From NCBI RefSeq assembly GCF_027257975.1, contig NZ_JANZKX010000001.1:1054001-1118000 (forward strand): a stretch of 64,000 nt of DNA. Direction: 5' to 3'. A program made the translations under genes and the position numbers. The notes under the pieces were generated by a model. That model did no database searches. It was not told the DNA's origin and worked only from the letters and a program-made list of their open reading frames with translations. This document shows positions 1 to 8,318 of this stretch, piece by piece. Position 1 is the stretch's first letter; every line of letters starts with the position of its first letter. Source of the DNA: Pelomonas sp. BJYL3. Its GTDB lineage: Bacteria > Pseudomonadota > Gammaproteobacteria > Burkholderiales > Burkholderiaceae_C.

Positions 1-2073
1 CTGCACCACGCCCTTGGCGTCGCGCACGCAGGAGATGGTCAGCAGCTCGGCATAGATCTCGCCGTTGCGGCGGCGGTTCCAGATCTCGCCGCGCCAGACG
101 TCGTGCGCGGCGAGGGCGCGCCACATCTCGCGGTAGAACTCGGGGCCCTGGCGGCCCGAAGACAGAATCCGGGGGCTCTGCCCCTGCGCCTCCTCCGCGC
201 TGTAGCCGGTGATGTGGCAGAAGGCGGCGTTGACCTTGGTGATGCGCATCTGGGGGTCCACCATCATGATGCCCTCCAGGCTGCTGTCGAAGACCATGGC
301 GGCCTCCCGCAGCGCCAGCTCCAGCTGCTTGCGCTCGGTGATGTCCGTGTGCGTGCCCGACATCATCAACGGCCGGCCCTCGGCATCGCGGCTGACCACG
401 CGGCCCGAGGTGCGGATCCATCGCCATTCGCCCTCCCTGGTGCGGCAGCGCATTTCCATCTCGTGGGCGTGCGTCTCGCCGGCCAGGTGCTGCTGCACGG
501 AGGCCATCACCTGCGGGAAGTCGTCGGGATGCACCAGCCGGGGCCAGTTCTCCACCGAGACGTCGACCTCGCCCGGCTCGTAGCCCAGCATGGTCTCCCA
601 GCGCGCGCTGACCTGGAACTCGTTGGTCTGCACGTTCCAGTCCCAGTAGCCAAGGTCCGAGCCTTCGAGCACGCGGCTGAGCTGGGCCTCGCGCAGCGCC
701 AGGGCCAGCTCGGCGCGCTTGCGATCGCCGATGTCCTGCACCGTGCCGACCAGGCGGATCACCGCGCCGTCCTCGTCGAGAATCGCCCGCCCGCGGGCGG
801 TGATCCATGTCCGGCTGCCGTCCGTCCTCAGGACTTCGGCGTCCACCTCATAGGGCGTGCCGTCCGAGAGCGCTCGGCGCACCGCCGCCTCGATGGCCGC
901 CCATCCCGGGGGCGTGAAATAGTGGGAGACCTCCGGCACGACGGCAGGCCCCAGTGCCGGGTCCCGCCCGTAGATGCGGAAGACTTCCGGCGACCATTGG
1001 TGCTGGTCCCGGGTCACGTCCCAGGACCAGTTGCCCACATGGGCCAGCGCCTGGGCCTCCCGCATGGCGGCGGCCGCCTCGCTCAGGGCCTGCTCACGAC
1101 GCGCCTCGCCGCTGACGTCCCGCGAGATGCCGAAGAGCCCGCGCACCGCGCCGGCCTCATCGCGCCAGGGCCCCTTGGTCACATGGAAGACCAGGGCCTC
1201 GCCCGCCTGGGTGCGCAAGGACTCCTCATGGTTGCTGGTCAGGCCCGAGGCCATGACCGCCTCGTCCCGGGCGCGGATCATGCGGGCGGACTCCGCCGGG
1301 AAGATGTCGGCATCCGTGCGCCCCTGGATGGCGTCGCGGGGCAGGCCCACAAAGCCCGCGGCGGCCTCGTTGACCATCAGATAGCGGCCCTGCGCGTCCT
1401 TCACGAAGACGGCGTCGGTGGTGCCGTCCACCACCGCGGCCAGCAGCTGACGGTTGGCCGCCATGGCCTGCAGGCTGGCGCGCAGGCGCCCCGCCAGGAG
1501 GCTCACGGCCAGGTTGTTGCCCAGCAGGAACATCAGCTGCAGCCCGTCCAGCGCCTGCAGCTGGGCCCAGCCGCCGCGCAGCTTCCACAGGGTCAGCAGG
1601 GCGGCCAGCAGGGATGTGAGGGTCGCGAAGAGGCCCGGCCCCAGGCCGCCCAGCATGGCGCTGAGCATCACAGGCAGCATGAAGAGCCCGACCAGAAGCC
1701 GCCCGTCCAGCGCGGGGCCCAGGGCCAGGTACGCCCCCATCGCCGACAGGCTCAGCACCAGGGCCAGCAGGTACCAGGGCACCGCGGACTGCGCGCCGGC
1801 CCGCATCGCCCAGGAGGTCTCGCGTTCCTGCGCCCCGATCATGGGCACGGTGCGCAGTGCCAGGTACAGCAGGGCGGCCGTCACGAAGACGAAGAAGAAA
1901 CCCTTGGCTGTGGCGGCGGCGAGACGCTGCGGCTCGTCGACCAGCAGCTCCAGCGCACGGTCCGAGAAGAAGATCCACAGCAGGGCGAAGGCAAGGTAGG
2001 CCAGACAGACCAGTCCTGCGTGGCGCGCTTGCACCGGCGACGCCCGGAGCGCACGCCTGAACCATCCCGTCAT
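1..2073 (-). CDS. Membrane-anchored multi-PAS sensor protein (3' end outside window)
   Basis: Partial gene: 691 codons are visible and the frame runs off the left edge without a stop. The N terminus has two hydrophobic segments, the first carrying the LWIFFSDR motif common at the start of PAS sensor kinases and cyclases. A further hydrophobic block containing GGLGPGLFATLTSLL resembles DUF4118/MASE-type sensors. Four PAS/PAC units follow, from about residue 210 to the edge, three of them clear from signatures such as VGTVQDIGDRK, THTDITERK and GYSAEEAQGQ. The output domain (GGDEF, EAL or histidine kinase) lies beyond position 1, so the activity cannot be read. The ATG at 2073 begins MTGWFRRALRA. 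Probably senses a membrane or redox signal; ligand unknown. Confidence 0.85.
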   Translation of the reverse strand, partial: MTGWFRRALRASPVQARHAGLVCLAYLAFALLWIFFSDRALELLVDEPQRLAAATAKGFFFVFVTAALLYLALRTVPMIGAQERETSWAMRAGAQSAVPWYLLALVLSLSAMGAYLALGPALDGRLLVGLFMLPVMLSAMLGGLGPGLFATLTSLLAALLTLWKLRGGWAQLQALDGLQLMFLLGNNLAVSLLAGRLRASLQAMAANRQLLAAVVDGTTDAVFVKDAQGRYLMVNEAAAGFVGLPRDAIQGRTDADIFPAESARMIRARDEAVMASGLTSNHEESLRTQAGEALVFHVTKGPWRDEAGAVRGLFGISRDVSGEARREQALSEAAAAMREAQALAHVGNWSWDVTRDQHQWSPEVFRIYGRDPALGPAVVPEVSHYFTPPGWAAIEAAVRRALSDGTPYEVDAEVLRTDGSRTWITARGRAILDEDGAVIRLVGTVQDIGDRKRAELALALREAQLSRVLEGSDLGYWDWNVQTNEFQVSARWETMLGYEPGEVDVSVENWPRLVHPDDFPQVMASVQQHLAGETHAHEMEMRCRTREGEWRWIRTSGRVVSRDAEGRPLMMSGTHTDITERKQLELALREAAMVFDSSLEGIMMVDPQMRITKVNAAFCHITGYSAEEAQGQSPRILSSGRQGPEFYREMWRALAAHDVWRGEIWNRRRNGEIYAELLTISCVRDAKGVVQ

Positions 2074-2213
2074 TGCCTGAAGCCTCCCACCGGTCGGGTC
2101 ATGACTTGAGAGACCATGGTCTCACGAAGTGGCTGGAACCAGGCAATAGCCGGTGCCCAGGACTGGGCAAGACAGCACGGCGTCAGCGACTTGCGCCTCG
2201 GGGCGCCGGTGCC

Positions 2214-2858
2214 TCAGCCCCGCAGGCGGCAGAGCTGGGCGGCCACCATCTCCGACATGACGAGGGCCACGGCTTCGGCGTCCAGACTGGGATCGTCGAA
2301 CAGCAGCTCCTGGGCGGCATACAGGGCGTCGATGGCCAGGCGTATGGTCAGCTTGGCCCGGACGGCGTCGGCCCCGGGATGGGCGCTCATGAAGGGCAGC
2401 AGCAGCAGGTCCGTCACCTGATCATGCGAGAGGTTGCGCACCGACTGCAGCGAGGGCACGGCCCGCAGCGCCCGCGTCACCCACACGCCGGCCGGCATGC
2501 GCTCGGTGAGGGCCAGGGTCTTGAGGAAGAGCTCGGCCACGCTGGCCGCGAACTCCGGCTCCGGCAGCTGGAAGGTGGCCGGCACCGCCCAGGGCATCAG
2601 CAGCTCGTTCTGCACCTGCATCAGCCGCGTGCCCAGCTCGTGGAGGATGGCGTACTTGTTCGGAAAGTACTGGTACAGCGCCGGCGGCGAAATGCCCGCC
2701 CGCTGACAGACCAGGTTGGTCGACAGCCGCTCGATGCCCACCTCGCCCAGCAGATCCGCACAGGCCGCGAGGATGCGCTCGTAGGTCTCCACCGCCCGGG
2801 CCTGGGTGGGGGCCTTCTTCACTTCGAGGTCGGGGGCGGCGGGGCGGGTGGCGGGCAT
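2214..2858 (-). CDS. TetR/AcrR family transcriptional regulator
   Basis: A 214-residue repressor-type protein. Residues about 25-70 form the TetR helix-turn-helix (ILAACADLLGEVGIERLSTN, then AGISPPALYQYFPNK), followed by an all-helical ligand domain. The ATG at 2858 (MPATRPAAPDLEV) is chosen because the frame upstream is low-complexity and crosses the terminator of the preceding gene. No strong Shine-Dalgarno is visible. The gene follows the RTX operon on the same strand but is separated by that operon's terminator, so it is probably an independent unit. An inverted repeat at 2877-2894 just upstream could be its own operator. Target genes are unknown. Confidence 0.85.
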   Translation of the reverse strand: MPATRPAAPDLEVKKAPTQARAVETYERILAACADLLGEVGIERLSTNLVCQRAGISPPALYQYFPNKYAILHELGTRLMQVQNELLMPWAVPATFQLPEPEFAASVAELFLKTLALTERMPAGVWVTRALRAVPSLQSVRNLSHDQVTDLLLLPFMSAHPGADAVRAKLTIRLAIDALYAAQELLFDDPSLDAEAVALVMSEMVAAQLCRLRG

Positions 2859-2876
2859 GGGCGGGAGTCTATGCGA

Positions 2877-2894
2877 GCAGGCGCGCACGCCTGC
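2877..2894. promoter_or_regulatory. Inverted repeat upstream of the TetR gene, possible operator
   Basis: GCAGGCG and CGCCTGC form perfect 7-bp arms around a 4-base spacer, 19 bases upstream of the TetR ATG. TetR regulators often bind such repeats at their own promoters. In GC-rich DNA a chance palindrome is also plausible. Confidence 0.3.
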
Positions 2895-2898
2895 GCTG

Positions 2899-2930
2899 AA
2901 AAAAGGAAATGGCCCTTGACGGGCCATTTC
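2899..2930 (-). terminator. Rho-independent terminator of the RTX operon
   Basis: GAAATGGCCC (2906-2915) and GGGCCATTTC (2921-2930) form a perfect 10-bp stem with a 5-base loop. Read on the minus strand, the stem is followed two bases later by six T (2899-2904). It lies about 60 bases past the RTX stop codon. Confidence 0.85.
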
Positions 2931-2959
2931 AAGCCGGCCTGGGCCGGGACGGACCGCAA

Positions 2960-2983
2960 GCCGGCCGCAAATCAGCGGCCGGC
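2960..2983. other. Second hairpin between RTX stop and terminator
   Basis: GCCGGCCGC (2960-2968) and GCGGCCGGC (2975-2983) form a perfect 9-bp stem around AAATCA. No T run follows on either side. It starts ten bases from the RTX stop codon and may protect the mRNA 3' end or assist termination. Confidence 0.5.
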
Positions 2984-2992
2984 ATGAACGCG

Positions 2993-5900
2993 TCACGCCA
3001 TGGTCGAGACCCCCAGCTGTGGCAGCTGATGCAACGCGGGCCTGTCGCCCTCGAAGTGCACCGCCGGGCCGCTGGAGAAACCTGCCATGGCCGACACCAA
3101 GGCCTGGACCTGGGTGTTGGTCAGCACGTCACCGTTGGCAAAACGTAACTCCTCGACCTGGTTGGCTGCGTTGAGATACCAGTCCTGCAGGGTCAGGCTG
3201 TCCGTCGTGCCATTGACCGAGGCCACGAGGTGGTTGCCGCTGCGGCTGAACGTCAGGTCGGCGGCCGACAGGCCTGCGCCCAGCTGGACCACGTCCTTGA
3301 CCCCTGCCGTGGCGTCGTTCTCCACGATGCGGTCACTGCCATAGCCCCTGTCGAAGACATAGGTGTCAGCGCCCGCACCGCCGGTCAGCAGGTCGTTGCC
3401 CAGGCCACCGTTCAGTGTGTCCTGGCCGCTGTCGCCGGTGAGCGAGTCGTTGCCCGCGTCGCCCAGCATGCGGTTGGCATAGCCGGCCAGGGCCTTGAGC
3501 GTGTCGTCGCCGGAGCCGCCCGCGACCAGCGCCACCGTCTTGGCACGAATCGCGGTCTGGTCCCAGTTCACGCCGTCGGCAAACTGGATCTGGTTGATCC
3601 GCGCTTGCCACCAGGTGTCACTGTTGTAGTAGTTCGTCAAGCTCAGGCTGTCACCCGTCTTGAAGGTGATCACCAGGTGGGCGCCTACACGCTCGAAGCT
3701 CTTCAGGTCCGTGCTGGCCAGGTCGGTGAACTTCACCACGTCCCAGCGGCCGCTGCTGCCGTCGTTCTGGTTCAGCACGTCCTGCCCGAAGCCGGAGGCG
3801 AAGACGAAGGTGTCCTTGCCGAGACCACCGTCCAGCGTGTCATTGCCGGTGCCGCCCTGGAGCACGTCGTCACCGTCGTCGCCATACAGCGCATCGGCTC
3901 CTTCGCCACCATGCAAGGTGTCAGCGCCAAAGCCGCCACCCAGGGTGTCATTGCCTGCCCCTCCGTCCAGCGTGTCGTCGTCATTGCCGCCGAACAGGAC
4001 GTCATTCCCCTGGTCGCCGGTCAGCAGATCAGAGCCGTTGCCGCCCAGGACGGTGTCGTTGCCATTGCCACCCGACAGCACGTCATTGCCGTCGCGCCCG
4101 TCAATGGATTGGTCTTGATCATTGCCCACCATCAGGTCAGGTCGCGAACCACCGATGAGGTTGCCGTCGGCCGCTGAGGCGAAACGCACAGTCCAGCTGC
4201 TCAGCTCTTCTGTGAATGCACTGACCTTGGCGGCGTCGGGGATGGCAATCAACTTAGCGTGCAGGTATGCAATGCTGTCCCACCCTTGCAACAACGCCTT
4301 CTTTTCGCCAAAGGCGCTGATGAACTCCGTCAGCGCGACGATGCCGTCTACGGGGTACACCTCAATGTAGGCATCAAAGAAGGCTTGCAAACGCGCGTAG
4401 TCATAGCGTCCATCCTTCTTGGCAGGATCGACAAGGAAGCTGGCGTACCGGGTCGGCAGCAGCAGTGATTCGTACACGTCCGTCTTGAAGCGCTCGTAGG
4501 CCAAGCTGATGTTCGCCACCTGCTCCGCCGACAGGGAGACGCTCATCAGTCCTTCGCTACCGGTCAACGCGGTGAATCGCGGCTGTCCGCCGGCACCACC
4601 ATAGGTAAACCCCATGAAGCGCTCGACCACGCCAAGCTTGCGCAGGAATTCCTCATATGCCGGGGTGCCTGCGGTGAGTCCTGCCAAGTTGTAGGCGAGC
4701 TTGACACCGCGCGAAGCCAGCGCTTCCGCCTGGCTCTTTAGCGGCTGGAGGTCAGACGTCTTGGCCCAGGATTCCAGCAAAGCGTCCAGGCGATCCGCCT
4801 GCATCCCCCTAGTGGCCAGCCGGGAGTATTCGCCCAGCAGTCGACCAAGTTCAGGAGACAGGCTCACAGCCTCGTTGAGATCCCGCACCCGTCCGGAACC
4901 GCGAAGCGACGGGAGGCGCTTGGCCAGATCCGTAAGAGGAATGCGGTCAGTGAACTTTCGATAGAAAGTATTGACCAGCAAATCCAGGTTGGCCGCCGCA
5001 CCGTTGGTTTCGCCCGCCACCCCGGCGGCCCCATCAGCTCGAGTGAAGACGCCGGCCGCAGTTTGAATATTGCCGTTGCCTAGATCCACTCGAACTGCCT
5101 TGGGATTGACCCCAATCGAAGAAATACCCAAGGAGGCCAGACCGATCAATTCTTCAGCCTGGCTCACGCCATCCTGATTCAAGTCACGCCAGACCTTCAG
5201 CTGGGCAAAAGCTGCGTCAAGCGCATCGATCTTCCCATCGCCGTTGTCATCCAGATCACCGAGAGCATCAAAGCCATCTGTGGCGAACTTTCCATCTTTC
5301 TTGAGCGTATCAACGCCAAAGAGCTCGCGCCCGGAGTTGATGGCGCCGTCGCCATTGCGATCCAGTGTCAGCCAGCCGTCGTCAGGCAGCACCCAGCCCG
5401 TGCCGGTCTTGACTCCGTCACCATCATGATCAAAGAGGACCACGGCGCCCGTCCTGGTGCCGGTGGTTTCAATGCCGTCACCGTCCAGATCCAGCACCAG
5501 GGGATCCCTGCGAGGGGGCGTACTGCCGGCAGAGCCAGCTCCTGCGCCGCCCGCGCCTGTACCGCCAGCGGAGCCATGCCCGCCGCCATCGCCACCGGCA
5601 CCGCTGCCGGCGCCTGCGCCACCCGAGCCACCCGAGCCACCATCGCCGCCGTCGCCGCCCGAGCCGCCGTCGCCGCCCGAGCCGCCACCGCCGTCTGATC
5701 CGCCGTCATCAGGAAGCGAAAGATCGCCGTCCGTGTCATACAGATCAGTTTCAACAGCTGTTTCTGGCATCGTCTGAATGTTCTTCTCACCAGGCCGGCG
5801 GCCGTACAAATGTTCAAGCGCCCGAACTTGAATAGCTCGCATAGTATCCGGCTGCTTCTGCATTTGCCTCTTATATGCAGCCGCCAGCCCATTCATAAAC

Positions 5901-6277
5901 GAATCATAAGTTTCCGCAGGACCCGGCTTCGAAGCAAACTCCAGGTATATTCTTTCCGCATCGCTATATCTTATATACCCCATTTCACCTGGGGCAGACA
6001 AGCCAGAAGTATATTGAAATGCGACAGCCATAGCCTCTCGACTAGCAATCGCATCAGCCAACCCTGCAAGATCCCTATCCGATTCCGCGCGCGTCAATTC
6101 AGCCTTCTTGTATCTCCTAAACAGGACGTGTCCAATTTCATGAGAGAAATCAGATAGCAGTCGACCATCGTTCTGATCTGGTCGCATTGAAATTGTAAAA
6201 TTTCCGCACCCATCTTCACGCGTCTCAGAATATTTACCGGGCTCACCCCAAACCACTCTAATTGGAGCACCCTTCAA
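2993..6277 (-). CDS. RTX-type calcium-binding secreted protein with N-terminal HExxH domain
   Basis: 1094 residues as opened at the TTG at 6277. Order: an N-terminal domain with HEIGH at residues 46-50 and a possible third zinc ligand E81 (gluzincin-like); a Gly/Ser linker, about 192-251; an acidic DxDxDG calcium-binding region from about 258 (DLDGDGIET); an uncharacterised helical region; then two blocks of GGxGxDxLxG repeats (about 712-826 and 922-972) with haemolysin-type Ca-binding-related segments after each. RTX repeats plus the upstream HlyB/HlyD genes imply export by type I secretion, with folding in external calcium. TolC is not in the window. No Shine-Dalgarno precedes the TTG; the best start is the ATG at 6373, which is separated from this frame by a TAG. 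The gene may therefore be disrupted, read through, or translated by re-initiation. Confidence 0.85.
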   Translation of the reverse strand: MKGAPIRVVWGEPGKYSETREDGCGNFTISMRPDQNDGRLLSDFSHEIGHVLFRRYKKAELTRAESDRDLAGLADAIASREAMAVAFQYTSGLSAPGEMGYIRYSDAERIYLEFASKPGPAETYDSFMNGLAAAYKRQMQKQPDTMRAIQVRALEHLYGRRPGEKNIQTMPETAVETDLYDTDGDLSLPDDGGSDGGGGSGGDGGSGGDGGDGGSGGSGGAGAGSGAGGDGGGHGSAGGTGAGGAGAGSAGSTPPRRDPLVLDLDGDGIETTGTRTGAVVLFDHDGDGVKTGTGWVLPDDGWLTLDRNGDGAINSGRELFGVDTLKKDGKFATDGFDALGDLDDNGDGKIDALDAAFAQLKVWRDLNQDGVSQAEELIGLASLGISSIGVNPKAVRVDLGNGNIQTAAGVFTRADGAAGVAGETNGAAANLDLLVNTFYRKFTDRIPLTDLAKRLPSLRGSGRVRDLNEAVSLSPELGRLLGEYSRLATRGMQADRLDALLESWAKTSDLQPLKSQAEALASRGVKLAYNLAGLTAGTPAYEEFLRKLGVVERFMGFTYGGAGGQPRFTALTGSEGLMSVSLSAEQVANISLAYERFKTDVYESLLLPTRYASFLVDPAKKDGRYDYARLQAFFDAYIEVYPVDGIVALTEFISAFGEKKALLQGWDSIAYLHAKLIAIPDAAKVSAFTEELSSWTVRFASAADGNLIGGSRPDLMVGNDQDQSIDGRDGNDVLSGGNGNDTVLGGNGSDLLTGDQGNDVLFGGNDDDTLDGGAGNDTLGGGFGADTLHGGEGADALYGDDGDDVLQGGTGNDTLDGGLGKDTFVFASGFGQDVLNQNDGSSGRWDVVKFTDLASTDLKSFERVGAHLVITFKTGDSLSLTNYYNSDTWWQARINQIQFADGVNWDQTAIRAKTVALVAGGSGDDTLKALAGYANRMLGDAGNDSLTGDSGQDTLNGGLGNDLLTGGAGADTYVFDRGYGSDRIVENDATAGVKDVVQLGAGLSAADLTFSRSGNHLVASVNGTTDSLTLQDWYLNAANQVEELRFANGDVLTNTQVQALVSAMAGFSSGPAVHFEGDRPALHQLPQLGVSTMA

Positions 6278-6280
6278 CTA
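6278..6280 (-). other. In-frame TAG interrupting the RTX gene near its 5' end
   Basis: An ATG at 6373-6371, preceded by GGAGG with a 9-base spacer, opens a frame of 31 codons (MAIETPIEFLQ ... YIRALIE). It then meets TAG at 6280-6278 and continues without a break into the 1094-residue RTX frame (TTGAAGGGTGCT). A CAG to TAG change would explain it, giving LIEQLKGAPIRV. The ATG also overlaps the stop of the lipoprotein gene by 11 bases, as expected for coupled genes. Confidence 0.75.
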
Positions 6281-6362
6281 TTCAATCAGCGCACGAATGT
6301 ACTGCCGCTGATACTCAGTCGTAGCTCCGTCGAGCAGTCTTTGAAGAAACTCAATTGGTGTC

Positions 6363-6950
6363 TCAATTGCCATTTACATCACCCTCCATGTCAATCCCAT
6401 AATTAAACTGAAAGCCGCGCAACGTGCCAGTACATAAATAGCCATCTCTTATTGAGTCAATTTCGATAGAAAAGCCCCACGCGCCCATCCCGTCGGGCTT
6501 TGATTCAGAAGTACCACATGGAGTTCTGTAGAATTTTTTCTGATGATTACTCAGTATCGAAGTCCACCCCTCCATCTCGCGGTACATTTCATGCAAATGG
6601 ACGGGAGCATCGGCTTTGTATAGAAAATACATCCGAAAGCCAGAATATTGAGAATACCTTCGGTGCTCGTAAAATACTGCCCGCCAGCTCACTCGATATT
6701 TATGCCGCCCCACCTCCACATCACATTCCTGAGAACTAGGAATAGAGCCTTCGGACTTTTCAGGATCGAAGCCACAGTCAACAGGCGACCCGAACAAATC
6801 CTCAAAAAACAATCGACTAGGCACGCCTTTTAGATTACCAATCCTTATAAACTCTCTGAGTACAACATTCGGTGCAGAACGGTCCGCATCGCCAGCTGAT
6901 AAGCAGCTGGATGCGCAAAAAGCAAGCAGTAGACAAAATATATATTTCAC
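6363..6950 (-). CDS. Small lipoprotein of the RTX operon, function unknown
   Basis: 195 residues with a short signal peptide ending in a lipobox-like ASSC (MKYIFCLLLAFCASSCLS), so probably lipid-anchored or periplasmic. It contains several Cys residues and no recognised family. The start is GTG at 6950, with AGAGGG four bases upstream, 12 bases after the glycosyltransferase stop. The stop overlaps the strong ATG of the RTX gene by 11 bases, and the RTX Shine-Dalgarno lies inside this gene, so the two are translationally coupled. Base composition is low-GC, like the RTX N-terminal domain and unlike the transporter genes. A cognate immunity or chaperone role for the RTX effector domain is possible but unproven. 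Confidence 0.75.
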   Translation of the reverse strand: MKYIFCLLLAFCASSCLSAGDADRSAPNVVLREFIRIGNLKGVPSRLFFEDLFGSPVDCGFDPEKSEGSIPSSQECDVEVGRHKYRVSWRAVFYEHRRYSQYSGFRMYFLYKADAPVHLHEMYREMEGWTSILSNHQKKFYRTPCGTSESKPDGMGAWGFSIEIDSIRDGYLCTGTLRGFQFNYGIDMEGDVNGN

Positions 6951-6962
6951 AACACCCTCTGA

Positions 6963-8246
6963 TTAATTTGAATCACAAAAAATCTTAAAGAAAGATCTCC
7001 CGTATTTTCTTGCAGTAGCAACCGATCGCAGTTGCTGGCCTCCGGTGCCTTGACTAATAGGCGGTATCTGCGCCAGGCCGCCCCCTATTGCCTCCGGCCT
7101 GAGCCCATCCACCAGCATCCCGCGGTGCCCTTCCGCTTCCGGATCCAGCACCTCCCTCACCGGCGCCGTATCTGAGCCCACTAGATAGCACCCTGTCGCC
7201 ATCGCCTCCAAACACGACCAACTCAGCACAAACGGGTAGGTCAAATACACATGCGCTGACGACACCTGCAGCACCCGCTTGTAGTCCGCATAAGGCACTT
7301 TGCCGAGGAAGTGCGTGCGCGTCGGGTCCAGCTGGTTCCCCACCTCGGCGAGCATCTTTTCGCGCCAGTGCTTGGCGTCCTTGGGCCGCGCGCCATAGCT
7401 GACGTCGTCGCCCCCCACGATCACCACATGCGCATTCCTATGCTCCCGCTGCACCGCCGGCAGCGCCCGCATGAAGGTGTGGAAGCCGCGGTAGGGCTCC
7501 AGGTTGCGCGCCACATAGGTGATGACCGGCTTGTCGGGATCGTTGGCACGCAAAACCTCGCCGCTGGGGGTCTTGATGACGGCGTTGGGGTCCGGGCCCA
7601 GGTTTTCGGTATCGATACCCTCGTGCGCCACCGTGATCTTGTCCAGATAGGCCGCGGGATGCTGGGCCTTCTGCCAGTGGGTGGGGCTGATGCCGGCATC
7701 GCAGTTCTGCAGGTTCAGCAGGTGCAGGGCGTTCCAGCTGCGGATGCGGGCGAGGTCATCGAAGGTGACGGGGAACTCGGGGTCGAAGCCCACGTCGGCA
7801 TAGGGCCAGGTGGCGCGGTCGAGCTGGTCCAGGCCGTCCAGCGGCGGGGTGTTGTAGAACCACTCGCAGTAGTGCACGAGGCGGGTGTGGGGGAAGACGT
7901 CCTTGGCGTAGAGCGTCTCGCCCCAGCCGGGGTGGGCCAGGATCACGTCGGGCGTGAAGCCCTCCTTCTTGAGCTGCAGCAGCACGCGCGCCACGGCCTG
8001 GCCGTGCAGCACGGCGTCTTCCATGCGGCGCAGGTAGTGGTGCTGCTCGCGGTGCACGCCGCGATGGGGCTTGTAGCGGATCAGGCGCAGGGCGCCGGCG
8101 CCGGTACCGATGTCGGTCAGGCCAGGCAGGCCCGGCGCGGTGTCCCGCCCGATGCCGACGACCTGCCAGCCCGGGCGGCGGGCCCACTCCGCCGCCACAT
8201 GGCGGAACTGGCCGGGGAAGTTCTGGTGGATGAGCAGGATGCGCAT
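6963..8246 (-). CDS. GT4-like glycosyltransferase
   Basis: 427 residues, beginning RILLIHQNFPGQFRH, the characteristic N terminus of a glycosyltransferase group often found beside RTX/T1SS genes. The GT-B C-terminal half is visible in VITYVARNLEPYRGFHTFM and in the donor-binding region around AMATGCYLVGSDTAPVREVL. Expected role: transfer of an activated sugar in the cytoplasm, possibly to the RTX protein or a surface polymer. It lies between hlyD and the lipoprotein gene in the same operon. The last about 35 residues are encoded by low-GC DNA and do not look like the normal family end, suggesting the 3' end was replaced by recombination. The ATG at 8246 lacks a clear Shine-Dalgarno. Confidence 0.85.
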   Translation of the reverse strand: MRILLIHQNFPGQFRHVAAEWARRPGWQVVGIGRDTAPGLPGLTDIGTGAGALRLIRYKPHRGVHREQHHYLRRMEDAVLHGQAVARVLLQLKKEGFTPDVILAHPGWGETLYAKDVFPHTRLVHYCEWFYNTPPLDGLDQLDRATWPYADVGFDPEFPVTFDDLARIRSWNALHLLNLQNCDAGISPTHWQKAQHPAAYLDKITVAHEGIDTENLGPDPNAVIKTPSGEVLRANDPDKPVITYVARNLEPYRGFHTFMRALPAVQREHRNAHVVIVGGDDVSYGARPKDAKHWREKMLAEVGNQLDPTRTHFLGKVPYADYKRVLQVSSAHVYLTYPFVLSWSCLEAMATGCYLVGSDTAPVREVLDPEAEGHRGMLVDGLRPEAIGGGLAQIPPISQGTGGQQLRSVATARKYGRSFFKIFCDSN

Positions 8247-8318
8247 GCGTGAGGCAGACAGGAGGGCCCGCGGGAGGCGGGCCAGGCATAGGAAAAGTGA
8301 GGGGGCGTGGGGGCGCGC

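Larger units (their letters stand above)
5760..7080. other. Low-GC cassette inside the type I secretion operon
   Basis: GC content falls sharply here: bases 6601-6660 contain 24 G/C of 60, against 46 of 60 at 9601-9660. The patch covers the last about 35 codons of the glycosyltransferase, the whole lipoprotein gene and the 5' part of the RTX gene with its HExxH domain. It ends near the Gly-rich linker. The edges are judged by eye. Confidence 0.65.

Noticed and set aside
103-2109. A 668-codon plus-strand frame at the left edge
   Set aside because: It is antisense to the PAS sensor, whose motifs read clearly on the minus strand.
5525-5704. Repetitive GGC-rich stretch that could look like a CRISPR or tandem repeat array
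   Set aside because: It encodes the Gly/Ser linker of the RTX protein. Units are irregular and there are no spacers.
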